A program made the position numbers and the translations under genes. Shown here one piece after another: positions 11,171 through 22,299 of a DNA stretch of 64,000 nt (position 1 is the stretch's first letter; every line of letters begins with the position of its first letter). This DNA comes from Myotis daubentonii (Eukaryota > Chordata > Mammalia > Chiroptera > Vespertilionidae): the NCBI RefSeq assembly GCF_963259705.1, contig NC_081840.1, forward strand, positions 1,069,956 through 1,133,955, written 5' to 3'. The notes beneath the pieces are model-generated. The model saw only the letters and a program-made list of their open reading frames with translations. It was not told the origin of the DNA and did no database searches.

Positions 11171-11633
11171 AACTAGACCAATTAAGGTTCCTCAAATAAA
11201 GGCTTCAGATTCCTGGAGAAAACTAAAAATCACAATCGGGGGAATGTCCAAGTCCCTCTGCCAGGCCAGGCCCCACCAGGGGAAGGGCAGAGATGGCAGA
11301 AGGAGTTAGGGGTAAAGTGCAAAAGGCCCCTGAGGGAGAGTCCTGGCTCAGAGCTGCTGCCGCTGCAAGCCTCTCTTCAGTTGGTAACCTACAGTCCATT
11401 AACGCCTGCAAGTCAGACACATTCCTCTGAATGGGAAGGAATGTAATTTAATGAGGCAAAAAAAAAATGGTTTTTAGATGGCCAATTTATAAAAATTAGT
11501 ACAGCTATGGAAAGGGCCAGACTTGTTTTGTAATAAAGAGAAATTGGAATTTTCTTCCATAGACAACAGAATAACAGAACTGAAAAGAACTTCAGAATTC
11601 AACAAGTATAACTTTCTTTCCCCCCCAAAAAAA

Positions 11634-11846
11634 GTTTTAATGTTATTTATTGATTTCAGAGAGAGGAAGTGAGAGGGAGAGATAGAAGCATCAATGATGA
11701 CAGATAATCACTGATCGGCTGCCTCCTGCACGCCCCACACTGGGGATCAAGCCTGCAACCTGGGCACATGCCCAAACCGGGAACCAAACAGTGACTTCCT
11801 GGTTCATGGGTCGATGCTCAACCACTGAGCCACAGTCGCCAGGCAA
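11634..11846 (-). mobile_element. Ves SINE
   Basis: Reverse complement of the Ves plan: A/T-rich tail at left, ...CAACCACTGAGCCACAGTCG at right. Confidence 0.88.
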
Positions 11847-12494
11847 TTTCCCCTTTTTACAAATAGAAAAACTGAGGCTCAGAGAAGTAAAATGATAGAC
11901 AAAAATTAGTTTCAACTTTGATATTTAATAGGTTTCAATTCCAAGTACCATTAATATTTTTAAGCTTTTAAAATTAAACTTAGAAATAAGCCCTTAATCA
12001 TAAATAGTAGACGAAACACATTAAGAGAGGCAAATGTTAAAAGAAATCTTGAAAATCAGCTAAAACTGCCTTTCCAGATACTGTGAAAACTGTAAAGGCT
12101 CCTATCTATACTCTACCTTGACAATCTTACTGGTATATGTGAATAAAACAAAAATTTCAAAGTTCTGAGAGAAATGAGGCTACCCTGCCATTTAAATAAA
12201 GAACTTGTAGCCAGGGGGGACAGTCCAGGTGAAAGTATTAAGTACCCGCTCCTTCCCTTCCCTTCTTTTGCATCAGGGTGGCAAGCCCCACCACCACTTG
12301 TTTTGGTGAAGAGAGTTTTGCTGGAAACAATCATGTGAGCCATCATTTACATATTGTCTGTAGCTGTGTCTGTACTACAATTTCTAGGTGAAACTGCTGC
12401 CACAGACTGTGCGGCCCCCAGAGCCTGAAATACTTACTATGTCACCCTCTACAGAACGAGCGTGCTGATTCCTAGTCTAATAACAGCACAACCT

Positions 12495-12715
12495 AATGAG
12501 TACAAATTTTGAGTTTTGATGTCACAGGACCAGACATCAAATTTTGGGCAAATTATTTCATCTGCCTGCGCTTCAGTTTCCTTATTTCTAGGAAATGAGC
12601 ATGATACTCCTTAACTCACAAGGTGGCTGGATTTACGTTAATGTAGGTAAAGCACTTTTCCCAATGCCTGGCAGGTAGTGATCAATAAATAAATGGTAAT
12701 TATTATTGTTAAAAA
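12495..12715 (+). mobile_element. MIR SINE
   Basis: Core CTTCAGTTTCCTTATTT and the 3' part GCCTGGCAGGTAGTGATCAA, in MIR order. Confidence 0.8.
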
Positions 12716-12811
12716 CTTGGAAATAGTTTTAATTAGTATAATCATAGATATTATGAAAGGCTCTGGTTTTTAAGGCTCAACTGTCAAAAACTAAGGTTAA
12801 GAGTGAGGCTA

Positions 12812-12983
12812 GCCCCACCGGCATGGCTCAGTGGTTGAGCATCGGTCGACTTATGAACAAGGAGGTCACGGTTCAATTCTTGGTCAGGGCACAGGCCCTG
12901 GCTGCGGGCTTGATCCCCAGTTTGGGGCATGCAAGAGGCAGCTGATTGATGATTCTCTCTCATCATTGATGTTTCTATCTCTC
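12812..12983 (+). mobile_element. Ves SINE, 3'-truncated at junction with L1
   Basis: Starts CCCCACCGGCATGGCTCAGTGG. It stops in the CT-rich region (TCTCTCTATGG), then changes directly to L1 sequence. Confidence 0.85.
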
Positions 12984-13669
12984 TCTATGGAAGACAGTAT
13001 GGAGTTTCCTCAAAAAACGAAAAATGGAACTCCCATTTGACCCTGTGATCCCACTTCTAGGAATATATCCCAAGAAACCAGAAACATCAATCAGAAAGGA
13101 TATATGTACCCATATGTTCATAGCAGCACAGTTCATCATAGCTAAGATCTGGAAACAGCCTAAGTGCCCATCAGTAAATGAATGGATTAGAAAACTGTGG
13201 TACATCTACACAATGGAATACTATGCTGCTGTAAAAAAGAAGGAACTCTTACCATTTGCAGTGGCATGGATGGAACTGGAGAGCATTATGCTAAGTGAAA
13301 TAAGCCAGTCAATGAAGGAAAAACACCACATGATCTCACTCACTCATGGATAATAAAGACCATTATAAACTTATGAACAAAAATAGATACAGAGGCAGAG
13401 CTGCCTCGAACAGATTGTCAAACTACAGCAGGAAAGCCGGGGAGGGTTGAGGGGCGGGAGGGGTAAGAGATCAACCGAAGGACTTGTATGCATGCATATA
13501 AGCATAACATAAGACACTGGGAGGTAGGGGAGGCCGGGGGATTGTTAAGGGCGGGGGGGGGGGGGGGGGGGGAAGGAGCCATATGCAATACTCTTTGTAA
13601 TACTTTAAGCAATAAAACAATTAAAAAATAAATAAATAAATAAAAAATATGTTAAAAAACAAACAAAAA
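12984..13669 (+). mobile_element. LINE-1 3' end (ORF2 C-terminus and 3' UTR)
   Basis: A reading frame near 13024-13353 has PVIPLLGIYPKK and MEYYAAVKKKE, the conserved C-terminal end of L1 ORF2p. It is followed by a G-rich 3' UTR with a run of 20 G (13553-13572), AATAAA and an A-rich tail. It is severely 5'-truncated and not coding-competent. Confidence 0.9.
13553..13572 (+). repeat. Homopolymer G(20)
   Basis: Twenty uninterrupted G on the plus strand inside the L1 3' UTR. It has G-quadruplex potential and is a likely site of length error. Confidence 0.9.
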
Positions 13670-13897
13670 AACCTGAGGCTAAAATCCCATTAACAAAGCC
13701 AGAAACAGAAACCAAGGCTATCTCTAGAATAGTGCCTTAGGCACAAAAGGCACTTAATAAATTTTTGTTGAACTGAATGGCCAACCCCTGCTCCATCCAA
13801 TGGGCCCTGTAACCATTTATATGTGCAGACACCTGTTCGTTTCAGGGTTTGAGATTACTTTATCAAATTAATAAACTAAAGGTACGTTAATTCATAC

Positions 13898-13968
13898 CTG
13901 TCTAAATTTAGCTCTTGCTTCTTTTTCCTTCATTCTTCCATGTGCAACCAAATAGTCAAATACTTCAC
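13898..13968 (-). CDS. MARK3: MARK3 coding exon 6: start of kinase C-lobe
   Basis: This is a 71-base exon, phase 1 to phase 0, encoding (G)[18 protein letters not shown] then AKFRQ. The acceptor is TTTATAG and the donor is GTATGA. The alanine in ARAKFRQ replaces a serine in human MARK3 as I remember it. MARK1 and MARK2 also use alanine there, so the change is mild. Confidence 0.97.
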
Positions 13969-14329
13969 CTATAAATTGAGAGAAATAAAAGTAAAAAGAA
14001 GTCCTACTTCTGAGCATTAATCTTCCATAAATCGATAATGTTTCATTCTTAGCAATGCCTTAATTTTATTTTTAAATATAGGTATGAAGATAAACAGAAA
14101 TATGTGGAATTTAAACTATGTCAGCCTTAAGTTCAACTACAGGTAAAGTTCATCTACAAATCTTGAAGCTAGATAAAAGCCCTGAAATTAAATTATAAAC
14201 TTTCATTTTAAATATTATTTTTAATATGCTTTAATAAAAACTTAAAAGTGAAAATTAAAAGTGAAAATGGATGTTATTTTTGTTAAAAGAGGATGTCTTC
14301 ACTATAGGACTATGACAAACTAGCACTTC

Positions 14330-14850
14330 ATGAATATATTCATTCATTCAACAAATATTTATTGAGTGCCTACTAACTGCCAGGCACCGTCCCCAGGCTC
14401 TGTTGAAACACAGAGGTGAATAAAGCAAAGTCCCTTTCCTTGTGGAGTTTACATTCTAGTAGGGGAGACAGGTAGTAGACAGACAAGTGAATATACAGTA
14501 CGTCAGATGATAAGAAGTACTGTGGAGAAAAAACGGACAAAGGAACAGGAAGTGTGCTTGTGTGTGCAAACATTTTGCTGACCAAGGGCAGCAGTGGATG
14601 GGCACAGGAATGGGTAGGAGGGTGGGGTCCTGAAGAGGCTGGTGGGCTTTGGTAAGGATTCAGGCACAGCGCCAAGTGAGAGCAGAGGAGAATATGAAAT
14701 GGCTGACCTCTTACAAGGATCACTCTGGCTGCTAGAGGGAGAAGCAGGTTAGGGGTGGGGAAGAGACAGGATGAGAGCGCTGGGCCTAGAGTGGGACAAG
14801 GCAGCGATGTGAGAAGGGAGGAAATCAGGACAAAGAGTGGGGGTAAAGCC
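14330..14850 (+). mobile_element. L2 LINE 3' end
   Basis: Contains TTATTGAGTGCCTACTAACTG, then TGGAGTTTACATTCTAGTAG, then ATCACTCTGGCTGCT, the classic L2 3' order. Confidence 0.8.
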
Positions 14851-15080
14851 AAGAGAACGCGCTGGTGGACATTTCTTGGGGAAGAGGGGTGACATTCAAC
14901 GAATGTATCAGTACTGCCAACTGCTTATCAATTTGGAATAAAGAAACAACACCTCTGAAATCCACAGAAAGAGTCCTAATTTAACAAACATGGTATAAAA
15001 TGTGTTCTGGAAAGAATCCTGTCTGCTTCATACAAAGACCACCACCACCAGCTTAGCGACAACATTTGACAAAAATATTT

Positions 15081-15290
15081 TGCCTGGCCAGCGTGGCTCA
15101 GTGCTTGATTGTTGATCTACGAACCAGGAGGTCATGGTTTGATTCCTGGTCAGGGCACATGCCCAGGTTGTGGGTTTGATCTCCAGTGGGGAGCGTGCAG
15201 GAGGCAGCCGATGAATGATTCTCTCTCATCAGTGATATTTCTCTCTCTCTCTCCCTCTCTGAAATCAATAAAAATTTATTTTTAAAAACA
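15081..15290 (+). mobile_element. Ves SINE
   Basis: Head CCAGCGTGGCTCAGTG and tail GAAATCAATAAAAATTT. Confidence 0.9.
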
Positions 15291-15612
15291 TTTTGATACT
15301 TAAAAACAGCTGGTTCTGAACATAAATATTTTTGAGGAAAAAAAGTCATTCTGAATTGCGATGACTATCTCTGCCTTTTTAAGCCTTTAGCCCTAACTCG
15401 GATACATTTTTAAACAAGGGAGAGTATTTTTCATTTATCACTTGATTGCATAATGATCTTTTAAAAAGGTATTACATGTCAATTAACACCAAACAATTCA
15501 TTTAACTGTGATGGCTTCTGAAGTTAAATGTCAGCTCCTAAACTGTTAGCATTTCCTAAGGAAATGGCCTTCCTTTTGCAAATAGAACACAATGTCAAAA
15601 CAAGTAGCTAAG

Positions 15613-15815
15613 CCCTACCTGGTTTGGCTCAGTGGATAGCATGTTGGCCTGCGGACTGAAGGGTCCACGTTTGATTCTGGGACCCTGGTTGGGGCGTATG
15701 CAGAAGGCAACCAATCGATGTAATTCTCTCACACCGATATTTCTATCTTTCCCTCTCTCTTCCACTCTCTAAAAATCAATGGAAAAATACACTCTGGTGA
15801 GGATTAAAAAAACAA
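15613..15815 (+). mobile_element. Ves SINE
   Basis: Head TACCTGGTTTGGCTCAGTGG and tail subtype CACTCTGGTGAGGATT. Its 3' half belongs to a segment copied in inverted form at 16692-16966. Confidence 0.9.
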
Positions 15816-16020
15816 AACTAGTTAAAATATGAAAACAACTAAGGATATATGCATATCATATGGAAAAGTTTTGACTTAAAAAACATTAATAAATTAGACC
15901 CACTAGTTATTGTAGGGGTCTGTCCCTTCCTCACACCTAACCTGCTACTCCCTCATTTCATATTCTCTTCTGCTCTCACAGATAAAGTCCAAGTCTGTCA
16001 AAGTAATTTTAAAACAATTT
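15745..16020 (+). repeat. Inverted segmental duplication, arm A (probable source)
   Basis: About 276 bp matching the reverse complement of 16692-16966 with only a handful of differences. It includes the 3' end of a complete Ves SINE and its ordinary flank, so it looks like the source copy. Confidence 0.9.
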
Positions 16021-16138
16021 TATAAATTCAAATATAATATAAACCTCTTAAGAGTTTTAGGAACCATAAAATCATACTCACAATTACTAAGTTATACATC
16101 AGGAATTCATCCCACATCTGTTTTTTCCTTATTAAAAG

Positions 16139-16526
16139 CTAGAGGCCCGGTGCACAAAATTTTTGTGGGGGAGTGGGGTGGGAGGTGTACCTCAGCCCGG
16201 CCTGCACCCTCTTGCAATTGGGGACCCTTCAGGGGATGTCTGACTGCCAGTTTAGGCCCGATCCTGCAGGGGATTCCCTGCAGGATCGGGCCTAAACCGG
16301 CAGACAGACATGCCTCTCGCAATCCAGGACCACTGGCTCCTAATTGCTCACCTGCCTGCCTGCCTGCCTGCCTGATCACCCCTACCCACTATGCCTGCCG
16401 GCCTGATCGCCCCTAACTGCCTCTGCCTCGGCCACCCCTGCCGCCACGGCTTCGTCTGGAAAGATGTCCAGAAGGTCGTTCGGCTGTCGGGTCTAATTAG
16501 TATATTATACTTTTATTATTATAGAT
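16139..16526 (-). mobile_element. HeliBat-type Helitron (non-autonomous)
   Basis: Reverse orientation: CTAGAGGCCCGGTGCAC at left is the Helitron 3' end with its terminal palindrome. TTTTATTATTATAGA at right matches the TCTATAATAATAAAA-like 5' end. It carries a perfect 21-bp-arm palindrome with a 4-base loop at 16251-16296. Confidence 0.85.
16251..16296. repeat. Perfect palindrome (21-bp arms, 4-nt loop)
   Basis: Arms 16251-16271 and 16276-16296 are exact reverse complements around GATT, built on GGCCCGATCCTGCAGG. It lies inside the Helitron. Confidence 0.95.
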
Positions 16527-16691
16527 GTATTAGCACTCAGATTAAGCTGCTAAACAGAAAACCTCTAAAGCAGTGGTTCTCAACCTTCCTAATGCTGTGA
16601 CCCTTTAATACAGTTCCTCATGTTGTGGTGACCCCCATTTTCATTGTTACAAATTGAACATAATTAAAGCATAGTGATTAATCACAATTTT

Positions 16692-16966
16692 AAATTGTTT
16701 TAAAATTACTTTGACAGACTTGGACTTTATCTGTGAGAGCAGAGAATATGAAATGAGGGAGTAGCAGGTTAGGTGTGAGGAAGGGACAGACCCCTACAAT
16801 AACTAGTGGGTCTAATTTATTAATGTTTTTTAAGTCAAAACTGTTTTCCATATGATATGCATTTATCCTTAGTTGTTTTCACATTTTAACTAGTTTTGTT
16901 TTTTTAATCCTCACCGGAGTGTATTTTTCCATTCATTTTTAGAGAGTGGACGAGAGAGGGAAAGAT
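16692..16966 (-). repeat. Inverted segmental duplication, arm B, inside SPIN
   Basis: Reverse-complement copy of arm A, about 275 bp. It sits between SPIN sequence ending GATTAATCACAA and SPIN sequence resuming ATGTGTTTCCCGATGG, where it replaces a short internal stretch. Confidence 0.9.
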
Positions 16967-16991
16967 ATGTGTTTCCCGATGGTCTTTTTTT

Positions 16992-17208
16992 TTTTTTAAA
17001 TATATTTTATTGATTTTTCACAGAGAGGAAGGGAGAGGGATAGAGAGCTAGAAACATCGATGAGAGAGAAGCATCCATCAGCTGCCTCCTGCACACCCCC
17101 TACTGAGGATGTGCCCGCAACCAAGGTACATGCCCCTGACCGAATCGAACCTGGGACCCTTCAGTCCCCAGCCCGACACTCTATCCAGTGAGCCAAACCA
17201 GCCAGGGC
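16992..17208 (-). mobile_element. Ves SINE inside SPIN
   Basis: Reverse-oriented. Flanked by CGATGGTCTT on both sides, a perfect 10-bp target duplication in SPIN sequence. Confidence 0.9.
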
Positions 17209-17887
17209 TTCGATGGTCTTAAGCAACCCCTGTGAAAGGGTTGTTCGACCCCCAAAGGGTTCGCGACCCACAGATTGAGAACTGCTGATCTAAAGGCTAT
17301 CTGTCTCTTAGAGAAAGAATAGCAAACAGCGGCTCTCTCCACCCAGGTCAGGGGCCCTGTGGCTGATGGAAGGACACTGGACAGGACAGTTGAGAAAGCT
17401 CTTGGATGAAGGCTCGGGTCCTGCCCCTAGTGATGGAACTGCTGGCACAGAACACCTTTCCAGGCTTTAGTCTCATCTGTGATATGAGGTAGGTGTCCTG
17501 GATGATTTCTAAGATTTCTTCCCACTCTATATTCGCTGATTCTGCTAAACAGAAAAACACCAGACCGGGGAGAGACAGGTAGTAAATCTAATGAAACTTT
17601 TATTGTTCAAAATGGCAAACGTGAACAATCACAGAGATGTCCTGAAAGCTGACAGTGCTTTATGAGATGATTAAACAAATGGCCAAAGCCAATACACCGC
17701 CTCCACTGATTAACGCTTTTTAATGCTCCTCAGAGGAGGGCCATGTTAGCAAGTCAGAGAAACTCAGAGACATGTAACCTATCAGGCCACTCTGCCATGA
17801 GGGGAACTGGATGGACTGACCCCACCTCCTTCCAAAAGCACATCCTCTTTCTACTAACACTGGGTGCTTCTTAGATGTTTATGTTTT

Positions 17888-18076
17888 TTTTCTTTAATAT
17901 CCTTTATTGATTTTAGAGAGAGGAAAGAAGAGGAAGAGAGAGATAGAAATATTGATGAGAGAGAAACACTGATCAGCTTCCTCCACACACCTGGGCATAT
18001 ACCCTGACTAGGAATCAAACCAGTGACCTCTTGGTTCATGGGTCGACACTCAGCCATTGAGGCATGCTGGCTGGGC
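17888..18076 (-). mobile_element. Ves SINE
   Basis: Reverse copy ending ...CAGCCATTGAGGCATGCTGG. Diverged. Confidence 0.85.
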
Positions 18077-19132
18077 CAGATGTTTCTGTTTTGTTCATAT
18101 ATAAGAACAATCTCTACAACACTGTACCTAAAATTGATGGGAACAGAAAGCCATGACCAGAGGCTCCAGGCCTGGCCAAGTGACCACAGTGAGACTTCCC
18201 AGCCTCCTTGCCTCAAGGATAAAAGGCCATCCCTCACTGCCCGGCCACATCATGGAGTCATTGTGAAGCTCAAGGACAGATCAGGTAAGAGAAGGCACTT
18301 GTGTACTGTAAAGGCTACACAAATGAAAAGGTTATTAATATTTACTCTGTAAGATGAGTAGAAAGTATTAGAACTCCATAGAGATTTTCAGTTCTTCAAT
18401 AATCCTTCAGCTCTTCCTACTACTAATCAATTGTGAAAATACCAACTAAATTCTTCAACCACACATTTAAAACAGAAGTCCTATAACTAATAACAAATTC
18501 GGAGTACGAAAAAGGGATGTCAGGGGTGTGCCTACTACTTGCTCACAACAGGCTTCCCATCTTTTATTCAATGGTTAACTCACTACAATGAGGCTACAAT
18601 TTAACTTTTTGTCTTCAGATTTTATAATCTGAATAAAAGTGCTAATGAAAAAATAAAACCCTAACCAAAACAACTTAAGCTATACTGTAGAGTCAAATAG
18701 AGTATGTCCCCAGTAGTTTATAATTTTATAAAGTTAATTAAATTCTTATTTGTTGAGAAAATGCTATGTGTCAGACAACTGTGCTAGAAGTAGGAAACAC
18801 CCAAAGATAAGCAGGACAGCTTCTGACCTCCACAAACTCACACAGGGTCCAACAACTACAAGCCTACCATAAAATGAGAATCTCTGTGAAAGACAACAGC
18901 TATAAATACGGCTGTATATATTCATTTCAGAAAAAATGTCTACCTTTATATAAACGTGCAGGCAAATAATTACGAGTCCTTAGTATTTAAGGAGACTCTA
19001 ATCACATGCACTATAACCACCACTTCTGATCGTGGGAAAGATGGACAACAAGGACATGGAAATCTGATGAGGAAAAGCAGGTCTATTTCAAACAGGCTAA
19101 TATCCAGGGTTATATATAAAAATCCAAGTACA

Positions 19133-19548
19133 TGAAAGAAATAAAATGTGGTGTAGACACACATACACACACACAGGAATATTATTCAGTCTTAAAAAGG
19201 AAGGAAATCCTGTCACATGCTACAACATAGATGAGCCTTAAGGATATTATGCTAAGTGACACAGGCAGTCAAAAGGACAAAAATGATGATTCCACTCATG
19301 TAAGGTCCCTAAAGCAGTCAAAGTCATAAAGACAGAGAGCAGCATGCGGCTGCCAGGGACTGGGGGTGGAGGGAGCAGGCAGCCAGTGTTTAATGGGACA
19401 GAGCTATAGTTTTGCAACATGAAAAAAGCTGTGTGGATAGAGGGTGGTGATGGTTACACAACAATGTGTATTACTTAATGCCACTGAACTATACACTTTA
19501 AGTGATTAAAATGGTAACTTTTATGTTGTGTAATTTTACCACAATAAA
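19133..19548 (+). mobile_element. Old LINE-1 3' end
   Basis: Contains GAATATTATTCAGTC, GGATATTATGCTAAGTGA and TGAACTATACACTTTAA, old mammalian L1 3' landmarks. Repeated flanks AAAAATCCAAGTA support a target duplication. Confidence 0.8.
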
Positions 19549-19748
19549 AAAATCCAAGTATTGGATATTGTCAATTTAAAATGTTAATAGTAAAACAATC
19601 ACAACCCACAGAACTGCTAACAGCTGGCTTTTTTGATTTTCATCCTAGTGTATTATGACTGTGCATATTAAAGAAACCTTAATAATTATCAATACGGGAA
19701 TGTACTCTTCCAAAAGGAAAGAAAGAAAAACACATGTAAGTTTCTTAC

Positions 19749-19814
19749 CTCCACTTGCATACTCCATGATTAGGTAGAGTGTTTTGTCAGTTTCGATGAC
19801 TTCAAATAACTTCA
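19749..19814 (-). CDS. MARK3: MARK3 coding exon 5: hinge of the kinase domain
   Basis: This is a 66-base exon, phase 1 to phase 1, encoding (V)[21 protein letters not shown](G). It contains the gatekeeper and hinge (LIMEYASGG), which contact the adenine of ATP. The acceptor is CCCCCAG and the donor is GTAAGA. Human MARK3 as I recall it has TEK where this has TDK, a conservative change. Confidence 0.97.
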
Positions 19815-22250
19815 CTGGGGGAGGGGAGAGGATACAGAAGAAACAAATGTTTGTGTGCATATACTAGGTACATATAAACTGTAACTACAAAAAGTAACTA
19901 TTTTCTATTAAAGATTTTAATAGACGGCCCTCTAAAAACTGCTTTTAGGACATTTATTATATATTACAACAACAGAAAATATTTTGTAAGACCTCGGAAT
20001 TCCATAAAAATAAGTTCTTTCTGGGTGCTGCGAGGGTGTTCCTGGCGTGCACGCACAGCCTGGGGGAGTGTGCCTGCCCATCATCTCCCGTTGCTGGCAG
20101 TGTGTCAGTCCCAGTAGCTTTCTGCCCAGCAGCTCTTCCCTTGCGTCTCAGGAAAAGCCAACTTATTTCACATTCAAACAGCAGGGACTGCTCCCATCAA
20201 CTCTACTTCTGCAAGTGCAAATCCATTTACTTTTTGTTCTGGCTTCAAGGATATATTTAATTCTATCTGAGCCTTGTATTGCTTGGGAAACATACAATTC
20301 TCCAAAAACAAGGTTCCTTTGTTACTATTCTGAAGCCAGAGATGGAAGGAAGTAGAAGGGATTATACTATAATGAACTGAAAAGAACTTCTAAAAGAATT
20401 CTTTTCAATGGGTCAGAGTAACATTATTATATTAGATCCTGTGACAGAGAGAAATAACCTTTCGATTACTGATAATTCATAAAACCATAAAAAAAATCAA
20501 AATACACATATTTTTAAATAAAACTGAATTTCTAAAGCTATCAAATCACTATTTGCATTATCTACTTTATTTTGGTAATACATACTTTAAAATTAAATTT
20601 ACCGAAGGGTTGAGGGAATGCTAGTCTTTTATATTTTGGGGTATTTTCTGATGTTTTAACATAAGAGTAATAGGCCAAATAAAATGCCTAACATAGTAAT
20701 TAATATATTTTTGTTGAACTAATGAATAAAACTATCATATTTCTAAGATGATATATTTGGGTTATCAAGAAAAATCATTGAGATAAATTTAAGACATATA
20801 TGCTGGAACACCATCAACATATAAACAAAACCTTTCTCAAATTCCAATGTAAATATTAGCTCTCCTGGGAAAACGACTTTAATCCAATAATAATTTAAAT
20901 TTTTAGACATTTAAATCTATTATCAAAGATAATAGATCAAAGATAGGTCAGTTAGTATAAGTAGAGAGAACTCTAATCAGGGTACAATTTAATTAATTAA
21001 AAAATAAAATAAATATGCTTAAGTTAGCTAGTTCTAGGCAGTAGTAATAAAAAGTGTTTTGGATGAAAAGTTGGAATTTAAAATTCAGAGTTGGCTAGCT
21101 AACCCAAAGGGTTGAAACAAAAAGTGAAGGCTTTCTTTTAATAATATTCCTTGTTATTTTTCTTTTCTACAAACATATATTTTACTGATTTTAAGATGTA
21201 CAGTTTTTCACTTTTTAACTAATATCGCTGATAATGGGATGATGGCTTGGTAGCATTGTTTTATTTTAGTTCATAAAACAATAAAGCCTTTTAAATAATG
21301 GTGGCTCCGATTGGGTGAAATAGAGCATAATCTTCTCTTCCTGTGCCACAAGAATTCTTAATAGGCTATCCTTAACATCAAATGTCACCTCTCCCACTTC
21401 CGAGAAGTGATTCTGATAGTAAACTAATACAACTGGCTGTCTTAAGAGTTATTTCACTTTTGTGTATATATTTCACTATTCTTCTAATCAATATTTATTA
21501 AGTGTTCACTATGTACATGATAAAAGAGTTATTTTACTCTTGAAGTAATATTTTTAGACTGCAGGAGCTATCACTGTGTAAAGAAGCACTTATATTATTT
21601 TTAAAAAGTTCTATTATGATATGTGGGATCAAAAATTTTCATTGAGATATCTGTACAACAGGTCAGGATTCGGCAGTTTCATACTTTCATCGTGGTCCTG
21701 CAATGATGAGGGCAGGACCAGGGCCCTTCCTCATCTCTGAGCCCACCTCATTACCCGGCAGAGCTGTGCAGAGGACACTCAAAACAGATCTGTGCCATAT
21801 AAAGCAATTCATATCAAAATCCCAGTGGATAACTATCCTATGTCTTTTTAAATGGTTCAATGTACAAGTATTTACTTAGAAAAAAGCTACAGCAAAAGGT
21901 CTATCTTTGAAAATCTTAACTCTGACTTAACAGAATTCCCTTCTCTCTAGCTATGAATTAAATATAACTATATTTTCCAATAATTAAAAATAGATTATAA
22001 TCTAATTATAGATGTTTCTACTGCGTTAAAACTTTAAATTAACATGTTCAGTATCTAAGCTTTTAACCCATCTTTAGTAAATTGCAGAAAGTTAATACAA
22101 ATGATAAACAATTTGGAGGTATATTTTATTAAAAGTGTGCCTGGGCTGGGAAGAGGGAAGACATCTCTCCCCTGGAACACATGATTAACTTTATGAGATA
22201 CTTTCAAGAATGTATTTAGACCCAAAAATACTTAAGAAAGCAGAAAGTAC
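19815..22250 (-). other. MARK3: MARK3 intron 4
   Basis: An intron of 2.4 kb, AT-rich and notably free of Ves, Helitron and hAT elements, unlike the other long introns. I see no gene, repeat array or structured element in it. Confidence 0.7.
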
Positions 22251-22299
22251 CTATGTTTGGATGATTTAAAATCTTCATTATTCTTACTTCTCTGAAGAG
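22251..22299 (-). CDS. MARK3: MARK3 coding exon 4: alpha-C helix region
   Basis: This is a 49-base exon encoding LFREVRIMKILNHPNI plus the first base of the next valine codon, so it ends in phase 1. It holds the alpha-C glutamate (REVRIMK) that pairs with the VAIK lysine in active kinases. The acceptor is TTTTTTAG and the donor is GTACTT, weaker than most in this gene. The upstream intron is about 24 kb, almost wholly transposon-derived. Confidence 0.97.

Larger units (their letters stand above)
8349..13897 (-). other. MARK3: MARK3 intron 6
   Basis: An intron of 5.5 kb. It holds a hAT MITE (10959-11170), Ves SINEs (11634-11846 and 12812-12983), a MIR (about 12495-12715) and an L1 3' end (12984-13669). 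Bases 8349-10480 show no element I can name. Bases 10480-10945 include an AATAAA signal and look like an old LTR or retrocopy, unassigned. Confidence 0.7.
16571..17287 (+). mobile_element. SPIN (hAT) element, interrupted
   Basis: Ends are CAGTGGTTCTCAACC and TTGAGAACTGCTG. Flanks CTCTAAAG and ATCTAAAG form an 8-bp TSD with one mismatch. Internal text CCTAATGCTGTGACCCTTTA and GTGAAAGGGTTGTTCGACCC is SPIN. It is interrupted by arm B (16692-16966) and by a minus-strand Ves. SPIN is known for spread by horizontal transfer among tetrapods. Confidence 0.88.
13969..19748 (-). other. MARK3: MARK3 intron 5
   Basis: An intron of 5.8 kb. It holds an L2 (about 14330-14850), Ves copies, a Helitron (16139-16526), a SPIN element with an inverted insert (16571-17287), a fossil L2-like stretch (about 18740-18880) and an L1 3' end (about 19133-19548). 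Bases 13969-14330 and 18080-18740 have no clear element. Confidence 0.7.
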
